Shown here: in pieces, positions 1 through 5,542 of the stretch
Position numbering within the stretch: position 1 is the stretch's first letter
Layout of the letters: every line of letters starts with the position of its first letter
NCBI GenBank assembly: GCA_021776885.1
Contig: JAJFFA010000007.1
Coordinates: 1-6,912, forward strand
Direction: 5' to 3'
DNA: 6,912 nucleotides
From: Planctomycetota bacterium
GTDB lineage: Bacteria; Planctomycetota; UBA1135; GCA-002686595
Made by a program: the position numbers and the translations under genes
Notes under the pieces: generated by a model
The model's input: only the letters and a program-made list of their open reading frames with translations
Database searches by the model: none
What the model was told of the DNA's origin: nothing

Positions 1-561
1 GTTGGCGCTGTCGAAGATGATCGCCAGGTCCGGCCCGGGGCCGAAGTTGTTGAGGGCGCTGATCGTCAGGCCGGCGGCCGCGTACTCGTCGTCGATCACC
101 TGACCGGCGCGGGGCTCGTCGGCGCCCAGGGCGAAGTTGAAGTCGAGGTCCTGGATGAAGGCCATACCGCTGGCGAGACCGTTCAGGGGCACGCGCGCGT
201 CCGCGCTGGCGAGGGCGCGGCTGCCGGGGGCGTAGACCGCGCGCAGGGCCACGGTCAGGCCCTGGGGCAGACGCGCCGCGTCGAAGTCGATCTCGATGCG
301 GCCGTTGCCCTCGAGGTCGAGGGCGCGGCGGCCGAGGGTGCGGGCCGAGCTCGGATCGAACTCGCCGTTCTCGGTGGGGCTGGCCAGGAGCAGGAACTCC
401 GCGCCCGTGGCGCCCTGGAGTTCGGCGACGAGGCGCATGCTCCCGTCGGGGAGCGTGGCGGCCCAGGCCTGGAGGTTGGCGTTCGAGTCGGCCAGCGGGG
501 TGGCCTGCGCGACACAAGGGAGGAACAGGAGGAAGAGCGGCGCGAGTGCTGTGCGATTCAT
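1..561 (-). CDS. Secreted protein of unknown function, N-terminal part (cut by left edge)
   Basis: An open frame of 187 codons runs without a stop from an ATG at 561 to the window edge, so the C-terminus is missing. Residues 1-20 form a typical signal peptide (short basic start, hydrophobic core LAPLFLLFLP, then AQA), with signal peptidase I cleavage expected after Ala20. Residues about 25-125 look like a beta-rich domain (strands MRLVAEL, AEFLLLA, RIEIDFD, LTVALRAVY), possibly a receiver for ornaments or a carbohydrate-type fold; no catalytic motif is visible. Residues about 135-187 match a pattern I know from many secreted bacterial proteins, including exosortase-sorted ones: GQVIDDEY, then GLTISA, then LAIIFDSAN; in such proteins this usually continues into a DxDL-type stretch, which here would lie outside the window. 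The product is therefore probably exported and surface-associated; its function is unknown. There is no clear Shine-Dalgarno sequence before the ATG. It is separated by 98 bases from the dehydrogenase gene upstream and may have its own promoter. Confidence 0.8.
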   Translation of the reverse strand, partial: MNRTALAPLFLLFLPCVAQATPLADSNANLQAWAATLPDGSMRLVAELQGATGAEFLLLASPTENGEFDPSSARTLGRRALDLEGNGRIEIDFDAARLPQGLTVALRAVYAPGSRALASADARVPLNGLASGMAFIQDLDFNFALGADEPRAGQVIDDEYAAAGLTISALNNFGPGPDLAIIFDSAN

Positions 562-626
562 GGTGAGGAGAGAGTAGCTGGGCACCGGGGCGTCGGAACT
601 GACGTCGGATCTAGCCCACCTTGTAA

Positions 627-653
627 CTCGCGCAGGGGGGGCAGCGCCACGAG
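627..653 (-). terminator. Possible hairpin after the dehydrogenase gene
   Basis: Just downstream of the dehydrogenase stop on the minus strand, CTC/GAG and GCGC/GCGC can pair around a ten-base C-rich loop, with a three-base bulge on one side. There is no following T-run, so this would not be a classical intrinsic terminator. It is the only stem I see in the 98-base gap between the two minus-strand genes. The plus strand of the loop is a run of seven G. Confidence 0.2.
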
Positions 654-659
654 GTCGCT

Positions 660-1658
660 TTATGTTCGCCGCGCGGAACCCAGGGTGGCGGGGGGCAGGT
701 CGAGCATGGTGGCCAGCCCGGGCTCGATGCGCGCCAGGGCCACGAGGACGTTGCACAGCACCGCGGAGGTCGCGCGATCGCCGTGCACGCCGCCCTCCAG
801 GATCAGGTGCAGCGGCGGATCGCCGATCAAGCGCACCTCGTCCCGCGGCTGGGCCTGACCGATGGCGGCGACGAACTCGAGCCGCACGAGCAGCTGCTCG
901 CCGCGCAGCCCGCGCGCCACCTGCTTCACCCCCGCGGCGTGCCCCACCGGGATCGGCCCCAGGCCGCACTCGAGGGGGCGCTCGGCGAGCACCGGCTCGA
1001 GGCTCTCGTCCCAGCGCTCGACCTCGAGACCCAGGGCGTGGGCGACCAGGGCCAGGGACTCGCCCAGGCCGACGTGACGCAGGGTCCCGGCGGCGGCGGC
1101 GGCCTCGAAGGCCGCGGGCGACAGGCCCGCGCCGATCTTCTTCTGGAAGGGCAGGCGGCGCGTCGTTGCGTCCTGCACGCGGGCGATCTCCGCGCGCTCG
1201 ACGCGGTGCGTCGCGCCCGACAGCACGGCGGGCAGGAAGTCCATCACGAAGCCCGGGTTGACCCCCGTGCCGATCAGGCGCCCGCGGCCGCGCACGCAGC
1301 GCTGGTGCAGCTCCTGGGCCAGGATCGGGTGCCGCAGCCAGGGCCACAGAAGCTCCTCACAGGAGCTGACGACGTCGACGCCGCGGGCGAGCAGGGGCCG
1401 GAAGGTCTCCATGCACAGCTCGAGATCGGACTGGGTGGTGACCAGGGCGCGGCCGAAGGGAACCTGCGCCAGCTCCTCGACGCTGGCCGCGACGACGAGG
1501 CCCGCGGGGGCCGTCGGAACCAGCTCGACCAGCTCGCGCCCCGCGTGGGCTGGATCGACGGCGGCCACGACGGGGCCGAGGCCGCGCGCGATGGCGTCGG
1601 CGAGGACGCCCCGGCCGAGGGGGCCGAGGCCGATGTGACACAGTCCGAGGGGTTTCAT
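660..1658 (-). CDS. 2,4-diaminopentanoate dehydrogenase / DapB-like NAD(P)-dependent oxidoreductase
   Basis: The 332-residue product has the layout of the dihydrodipicolinate-reductase-like family that includes 2,4-diaminopentanoate dehydrogenase, and the length is normal for it. A Rossmann fold opens the protein with GLGPLG (residues 10-15). Asp35 at the end of the second strand (AAVDPAHAG) suggests NAD rather than NADP. Family-type motifs follow: SSCEELLWP (98-106), GTGVNPGF (130-137), PFQKKIGAG (170-178), RHVGLGES (194-201) and GHAAGVKQVARG (239-250). In amino-acid-fermenting clostridia the family member deaminates 2,4-diaminopentanoate in ornithine breakdown. No other gene of that pathway is present here, so the substrate should be left open: an amino-acid-like compound reduced or oxidatively deaminated in the cytoplasm. 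The ATG at 1658 overlaps the stop of the C39-like gene (ATGA) and is preceded by GGAG with five bases spacing, which settles the start and indicates translational coupling. True lysine-pathway DapB is shorter (about 270 residues), so DapB itself is unlikely. Confidence 0.85.
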   Translation of the reverse strand: MKPLGLCHIGLGPLGRGVLADAIARGLGPVVAAVDPAHAGRELVELVPTAPAGLVVAASVEELAQVPFGRALVTTQSDLELCMETFRPLLARGVDVVSSCEELLWPWLRHPILAQELHQRCVRGRGRLIGTGVNPGFVMDFLPAVLSGATHRVERAEIARVQDATTRRLPFQKKIGAGLSPAAFEAAAAAGTLRHVGLGESLALVAHALGLEVERWDESLEPVLAERPLECGLGPIPVGHAAGVKQVARGLRGEQLLVRLEFVAAIGQAQPRDEVRLIGDPPLHLILEGGVHGDRATSAVLCNVLVALARIEPGLATMLDLPPATLGSARRT

Positions 1659-2641
1659 CCGGGCTCCGGAGGGTCGAAGACGTACGCCAGGCCGCCGCGC
1701 CGCATCCAGACCTCTTCGAGGTCCTCGCGCAGGTAGCGGCGCAGTACGCCCGCCGGCCCCGGGACATCCGGGGCCGCGGGATCGTGGACGAGGGCGCGGC
1801 CGTCGGGCTCGAAGCCGGTCAGCAGCACCAGGTGTCCCGCCGTGCGCTCGAGGGGAGCGCCGCGCAGGGCTCCGTCCTCGTAGCCGATGCTGAGCACCAG
1901 CAGCGAGCCCGCGTCGAGGCGCTCCTCGACCGCCTCCCAGGTACGCAGGGCCTCGAGCCGGCCGGGTACGCCCTGGGTCCAGGCGTACTGCACGGCCCGC
2001 GGCCAGACGCCGTAGAGGTCGTGGAAGGGATCGTAGAGGGCGGCGGCGACCTGGGCCGTGGGCTGCTCGCGATCGAAGGCGGCGAGCACCATCGCGACGC
2101 AGGTCGGGCTGCAGATGCGCCCGGCGATCTCGGCCGCTTCGCTGCGCTGGCTAAGCGCCGGAACCACGTGGCGCGCGATGGCCCGCGCCGGCGTCGTGCC
2201 GGTGACGAAGCCCGGCGGGCGGAAGTCCGCGGGGGTGTCGCAGAGGGCGACCACCGCGCGGGGCTCGGCCCCGGGGGCCGCGCGCACGCGCCAGCGCCAG
2301 GCGTCGAAGGGCTGTCCCACCTGCGCCAGCAGGGTGTCGACCTCGACGGCCCCGCCCGGGAAGGCCACGGCGCCGCGGGCGGCGCGCGGCACGTCGCCCC
2401 AGTCGCCGAGGTGCAGCCAGGGGGAGGGGGCGCCGCCGGAACGTCGCACCTGCGCCTCGACCACGAAGTAGCCGTGCTGCGGGACGTCGATGTTCCAGGA
2501 CAGGATCAGGCGCTCGAAGGGCGCCTCGCTGGACCAGGGACCGATCGTCTCGCCGGGCGCCGCCGCGGCTTGCGGCGTCGCGGGCGCGTGGCAGGCAGCG
2601 ACGAGGGAGAGCAAGGTGACGGGGCCGAGGACGCGCGGCAT
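1655..2641 (-). CDS. C39-like cysteine peptidase lipoprotein
   Basis: The product of 328 residues from the ATG at 2641 begins with a lipoprotein signal (hydrophobic core, lipobox VAAC, lipidated Cys17), so it should be anchored in the envelope facing the periplasm or exterior. Residues about 30-140 form a beta-rich N-terminal domain of the type that precedes this peptidase in related proteins. The C-terminal half is a peptidase C39-like (papain-type) domain: LSQR with a candidate oxyanion Gln165, GRICSPTCVAMVL with the presumed nucleophile Cys177, YDPFHDLYGVWPRAVQYA (203-220), AGHLVLLTGF with His270, and HDPAAP with Asp287. All three triad residues are present, so it is probably active. The family contains bacteriocin-leader peptidases of ABC exporters, but this one has no transporter domain; its substrate is unknown, perhaps cell-wall or envelope peptides. 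The frame extends to a GTG at 2686, but that would put 15 residues before the signal peptide, so the ATG is preferred. It is the first gene of a unit with the dehydrogenase. Confidence 0.85.
   Translation of the reverse strand: MPRVLGPVTLLSLVAACHAPATPQAAAAPGETIGPWSSEAPFERLILSWNIDVPQHGYFVVEAQVRRSGGAPSPWLHLGDWGDVPRAARGAVAFPGGAVEVDTLLAQVGQPFDAWRWRVRAAPGAEPRAVVALCDTPADFRPPGFVTGTTPARAIARHVVPALSQRSEAAEIAGRICSPTCVAMVLAAFDREQPTAQVAAALYDPFHDLYGVWPRAVQYAWTQGVPGRLEALRTWEAVEERLDAGSLLVLSIGYEDGALRGAPLERTAGHLVLLTGFEPDGRALVHDPAAPDVPGPAGVLRRYLREDLEEVWMRRGGLAYVFDPPEPG
1664..1667 (-). promoter_or_regulatory. Ribosome-binding site of the dehydrogenase gene
   Basis: On the minus strand GGAG lies five bases before the ATG at 1658, inside the end of the upstream C39-like gene. 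It supports that start and a re-initiation type of coupling through the ATGA overlap. Most other genes in this window lack a clear Shine-Dalgarno sequence. Confidence 0.6.
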
Positions 2642-2711
2642 GGCGAGAGTATGCCCCACCGCGGGCGGGTTCCCGGCCCGGGACACTACCCCGGGACACT
2701 ACACTGCTGCG
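2642..2711. promoter_or_regulatory. Divergent intergenic region
   Basis: These 70 bases separate the starts of the minus-strand C39-like unit and the plus-strand membrane-protein/NIL/ggt unit, so promoters for both should lie here. I cannot point to convincing -35/-10 pairs: CATACT on the minus strand near 2650 and TACACT at 2700-2705 on the plus strand are weak -10 look-alikes with no matching -35 box. The main structure is a tandem repeat, listed separately. Neither start has a clear Shine-Dalgarno sequence. Confidence 0.45.
2677..2702. repeat. Exact 13-bp tandem direct repeat in the divergent spacer
   Basis: CCCGGGACACTAC occurs twice back to back, at 2677-2689 and 2690-2702, with no mismatch. 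Each unit begins with the palindrome CCCGGG. The copies end nine bases before the ATG at 2712. A 13-bp period does not place the units on the same helix face. It may be a regulator-binding site or simply a local duplication. Confidence 0.85.
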
Positions 2712-3338
2712 ATGGCGCGACGCGAACTGCTGCGGCCCCTGGGCGTGAGCCTCTTCGGGGCGCTGGGCGTGCTCGCGGGGGGGCAGGCGGGGGGCGTGGC
2801 CGGCTTCGCCTGGCTGGCGCTGGTCGCTCCGTGTTGCGGCGCCCTGGCCGCGCCCCGCTCCGGGGATGTCGCCCCGCGCAGCGGCTCGCGACGCCTGGCC
2901 CTCGTGCCCCCGACCCTGTGGCTGCTGCTGGCCCTGGCCCTGCCCCACGCCGCGCTTCCCGCGGCGCCGGCCGCCTGGCTCGTCGTCGGCCTGCTGTACG
3001 CGATCGGATGGGCCTGCGGCGGCCGTACGGGCGTCCCGGCCCTGCTGCTGCTGACCAGCCTGAGCCTCTGCGCCCTGCCCACCTGGGGCGGGCTGGGGAC
3101 GTCGCCCTGGCCTGCCGCCCTCGGGGCCCGGTTCCTGGACCTCTCCCCGACGGCCCTGGTGCTCGAGTCCGGGGGGCTCGACTGGATGCGTCATCCCGCG
3201 ATCTACGACCCCGTGGGCAGCTCCTCGATCGGCCCGGAGCTGCGTGCGCCCTGGCGCGCCCCGCTTGCTAGCGCGGTGCTGGTTGTGGTGGGATGCCTCG
3301 CGTTCGCCGTCGGGCGCCTTCTTCGCCCCGAGCACTGA
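2712..3338 (+). CDS. Small polytopic membrane protein, function unknown
   Basis: I do not recognise a named family. The 208-residue product starts with a short basic segment (MARRELLR) and has hydrophobic stretches at about residues 8-24, 27-47, 62-82, 85-103, 107-122 and 185-203, giving five or six membrane helices in the inner membrane. Between the last two lies a hydrophilic stretch of roughly 60 residues. Its centre, about 141-182, reads FLDLSP, then ESGGLDWMRHPAIYDPVG, then GPELRAPW, and looks conserved and probably functional. No transport, enzymatic or sensor motif is visible. The ATG at 2712 fits the basic N-terminus; the frame is open further upstream to 2490, but that part is antisense to the C39-like gene and reads as shadow. 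It is the first gene of a unit with the NIL-domain gene, nine bases downstream, and ggt, which suggests a shared envelope role. Confidence 0.8.
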   Translation: MARRELLRPLGVSLFGALGVLAGGQAGGVAGFAWLALVAPCCGALAAPRSGDVAPRSGSRRLALVPPTLWLLLALALPHAALPAAPAAWLVVGLLYAIGWACGGRTGVPALLLLTSLSLCALPTWGGLGTSPWPAALGARFLDLSPTALVLESGGLDWMRHPAIYDPVGSSSIGPELRAPWRAPLASAVLVVVGCLAFAVGRLLRPEH

Positions 3339-3347
3339 ACCCCATCC

Positions 3348-3590
3348 ATGCCCGCACCGCGCAAGTTCTTCTGCACCTTTCCGCAGGACCTGATCGCCGA
3401 GCCGATCATCAGCCACACCCTCGGTGAGCGCTTCGGGGTCGTGCCGAACATCCGTGCCGCGAGCATCACGGACACGATGGCCCTGGTGGCGGTCGAGATC
3501 GAGGGCGAGAGCGACCGCATCGCAGAGGCCGTGACCTACATGCGCGAGCGCGGCGTCAAGGTCGAGGAGATCACCGAAGGCGACGAGTGA
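3348..3590 (+). CDS. Stand-alone NIL-domain protein
   Basis: The 80-residue protein is almost entirely one NIL domain, the ferredoxin-like (beta-alpha-beta-beta-alpha-beta) ligand-binding module found at the C-terminus of MetN, the ATPase of methionine ABC importers, where it senses methionine. Matching features are an initial strand (FFCTFPQ), the PIISHTLGERFGVVPNIRAAS stretch at 19-39 in which NIR sits at the signature position of the domain, a second strand with LVAVEIEGES (46-55) and a final helix-strand (IAEAVTYMRERGVKVEEI). No ATPase part is encoded next to it, so it probably acts alone as a small cytoplasmic binding or regulatory protein; ligand unknown, methionine or another sulfur amino acid being a guess. 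It starts nine bases after the membrane-protein gene, and its last codons overlap the ggt start (GTGA), implying coupled translation. Confidence 0.88.
   Translation: MPAPRKFFCTFPQDLIAEPIISHTLGERFGVVPNIRAASITDTMALVAVEIEGESDRIAEAVTYMRERGVKVEEITEGDE
3576..3580 (+). promoter_or_regulatory. Ribosome-binding site of ggt
   Basis: GAAGG lies six bases before the GTG at 3587, within the end of the NIL-domain gene. It supports the GTG start that overlaps the upstream stop codon as GTGA. Confidence 0.55.
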
Positions 3591-5431
3591 GGCGCGCCGT
3601 CGGCTGGACCCTGGGGCTCGGCCTGTCGGCGACCCTGGCTTGCTCTTCGCTGACCAGCTTCGAGCAGGACCCGAGCTGGCCCACGCCCGTGCGTGGAGCG
3701 GTGGTGACCGAGCATCCGCTGGCGACGCAGGTGGGCCTCGACGTGCTGGCGCGCGGCGGCAATGCCGCGGACGCCGCCGTCGCCGCGGCCCTGACCCTGG
3801 CCGTGGTCTACCCCCAGGCGGGCAACCTCGGGGGCGGTGGTTTCGCCCTGTGGGTGCCCCACGAGGGCAAGCCGGTGGCGATCGACTTCCGCGAGACGGC
3901 GCCGGCGAAGTTCGAGCCCGGACTCTTCCTCGACGAGCGCGGGGAGGTGCAGACCGAGCTCTCGCGCACGACGCCCCTGGCTGTCGGCGTGCCGGGCACA
4001 CCCGCGGGCCTGTACGAGCTCTTCCGCTTCGGCTCGGGGGTCAGCCTGCTGAAAGTGTGCAGCGACGCGATCGCCCTGGCCGAGGTCGGCTTCCCCGTCG
4101 ATCCGTGGTTGGCGCGCGACCTGCGCGATCAGGCGGTCCGTTCGAAGCTCGAGCGCAATGCGGCGGCGCGCGCCCTCTTCTATCCCGGCGGCGAGGCGCT
4201 GTCCGTGGGGCAGAAGCTGGTCCAGCCGGCCCTGGCGCGCACCCTGATGGCCTACTCGCGCTTCGGGATCCGCGGCTTCTACGAAGGCGAGGTGGCGCGC
4301 TCGATGGTCGCCGCCCTCGATGCCGTCGACCTGACCATGGGCAAGGTCTCCCATGGGGCCTCCCTCTCCCTCGAGGACCTCGCCGCCTACCAGGTCAAGA
4401 TGCGCGAGCCGGTCATCGGCTGGTTCCGCGGTACCCAGGTGATCGGCATGCCCCCGCCCAGCTCCGGCGGCATCGCCCTGCTGCAGGCCCTGACGATCCT
4501 GGATGGCTTGCCCCTGGACGCGGAGCGCCGACGCGCCCTCACGGCCCGCGAGCGCGGACTCGCCCCGGGGGTGGGCCCCGACGGGGTCAGCGCGCGGGCC
4601 CTGCACTGGTGGGCCGAGGCCCAGCGCCTGGCCTTCGCCGACCGCGCCCAGCACCTGGGGGACCCGGACCACTACCAGGTTCCGGTCGACGCGCTGCTCT
4701 CCGCCGAGGGCCTGGCCCAGCGCCGCGTCGGGATCGGCGAGCGCGCCGACTTCGAGGTCGCGGCGACCGCCGCCTGGTCGCCCCCCGAGAGCAGCGAGAC
4801 CACGCACCTGTCCGTCATCGACGCCGACGGCAACGCGGTCTCCCTGACCACCACGCTCAACGCCAGCTTCGGCTCGGGCATCCTGGTGCCCGAAGCGGGG
4901 TTCCTGTTGAACAACGAGATCGACGACTTCTCGATCAAGCCCGGGACCCCCAACCTCTACGGGCTGGTCGGGACCGGAGCGAACCAGCTGCAGGCGAACA
5001 AGCGTCCCCTGTCCTCGATGACGCCGACCGTCCTGCGCGAGGGCGGGCGCAGTGTCAGCGCGGTGCTCGGCGCCCCCGGCGGTCCGAAGATCATCACGGC
5101 GGTGATGCAGGTGCTGCTGCGCACCCTGGTCTACGAGCAGGACCCCGAGTCCGCGGTGCGCGCCCCGCGCCTGCACCAGCAGTGGGTGCCGGCGGAGACG
5201 CGCTTCGAGGAGGGCTGGTCGGTGATGCTGCTCGACGCGCTGCAGGGACGGCACGGGCACCTGGTCGAGGTGCGCACGGGCGAGACCTTCGGCAGCGTCC
5301 AGGGCATCTGGATCGGGGAGGACGGCGAGCCGCTCGCGATCAGCGACCCGCGCCGCGGCGGCGCCGGGGGCATCCAGGGCAAGGGCGTGTCGGAACCGGC
5401 GCGGCCCGGGGACCCGATCCAGGCGCGCTAG
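3587..5431 (+). CDS. ggt: Gamma-glutamyltranspeptidase / glutathione hydrolase precursor
   Basis: The 614-residue product hydrolyses gamma-glutamyl bonds, e.g. of glutathione, or transfers the glutamyl group to amino acids or water. It should mature by autocleavage before Thr405 (ETTHLSVID), the N-terminal nucleophile of the small subunit, equivalent to E. coli Thr391. Substrate residues are in place: Arg102 in DFRETAP (E. coli Arg114), Thr423 and Asn425 in TTTLNASFG, Glu444 and Asp447 in NNEIDDFS (Gln430/Asp433 in E. coli; Glu as in human GGT1), Tyr458 in the lid loop KPGTPNLYGLVG, Ser476-Ser477 in RPLSSMTP, and Gly498-Gly499 in APGGPKII. The lid loop is present, as in E. coli and unlike Bacillus enzymes. 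An N-terminal hydrophobic segment (3-19) ends in LACSS; Cys19 could be lipidated but Thr at -3 is not canonical, so periplasmic or anchored. A roughly 15-20 residue Arg-rich insert (about 312-333) is extra compared with E. coli, and a Gly/Pro-rich tail of about 25 residues follows SDPRR. GTG start with GAAGG and GTGA overlap; last gene of the unit. Confidence 0.95.
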   Translation: MRRAVGWTLGLGLSATLACSSLTSFEQDPSWPTPVRGAVVTEHPLATQVGLDVLARGGNAADAAVAAALTLAVVYPQAGNLGGGGFALWVPHEGKPVAIDFRETAPAKFEPGLFLDERGEVQTELSRTTPLAVGVPGTPAGLYELFRFGSGVSLLKVCSDAIALAEVGFPVDPWLARDLRDQAVRSKLERNAAARALFYPGGEALSVGQKLVQPALARTLMAYSRFGIRGFYEGEVARSMVAALDAVDLTMGKVSHGASLSLEDLAAYQVKMREPVIGWFRGTQVIGMPPPSSGGIALLQALTILDGLPLDAERRRALTARERGLAPGVGPDGVSARALHWWAEAQRLAFADRAQHLGDPDHYQVPVDALLSAEGLAQRRVGIGERADFEVAATAAWSPPESSETTHLSVIDADGNAVSLTTTLNASFGSGILVPEAGFLLNNEIDDFSIKPGTPNLYGLVGTGANQLQANKRPLSSMTPTVLREGGRSVSAVLGAPGGPKIITAVMQVLLRTLVYEQDPESAVRAPRLHQQWVPAETRFEEGWSVMLLDALQGRHGHLVEVRTGETFGSVQGIWIGEDGEPLAISDPRRGGAGGIQGKGVSEPARPGDPIQAR

Positions 5432-5445
5432 GCCAGGAACAAGCG

Positions 5446-5465
5446 CTGCGCTGTGTCCAGCGCGG
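5446..5465 (+). terminator. Hairpin just after ggt, possible terminator
   Basis: Fourteen bases after the ggt stop, CTGCGCT pairs with AGCGCGG over seven positions (one G-T) around the loop GTGTCC. A second stem, TCCCG/CGGGA with tetraloop AGAG, follows at 5482-5495. Neither is followed by a T-run, so a Rho-independent terminator of the usual kind is not shown; the pair may aid Rho-dependent or factor-assisted ending of the ggt transcript. Confidence 0.3.
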
Positions 5466-5542
5466 ACGCCGACCCGGCCCATCCCGAGAGCGGGAAAGGC
5501 CGTTCAGCTCCCGAAACTTCCGCGCGGGGATACCATCGAGTC

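Noticed and set aside
591..614. Imperfect 12-bp direct repeat (CGTCGGAACTGA / CGTCGGATCTAG) upstream of the secreted-protein gene
   Set aside because: Only 9 of 12 positions match and a 7-base core in GC-rich DNA can arise by chance; it is in a plausible operator place but too weak to list as a feature.
635..641. Run of seven G as a possible phase-variation tract
   Set aside because: It lies in an untranslated gap after a stop codon, and short G runs are expected at this GC content.
2642..2686. Upstream GTG start at 2686 for the C39-like gene
   Set aside because: It would add 15 residues before the lipoprotein signal peptide and would run the gene into the tandem repeat; the internal ATG at 2641 gives a normal signal peptide.
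3536..5482. A 648-codon minus-strand open frame opposite ggt, with other long antisense frames at 2151-4001, 1784-3271 and 783-1736
   Set aside because: At this GC content stops are rare in antisense frames. The predicted products are low-complexity Arg/Gly/Ala/His/Gln-rich sequences without motifs, while the opposite strand encodes recognisable proteins.
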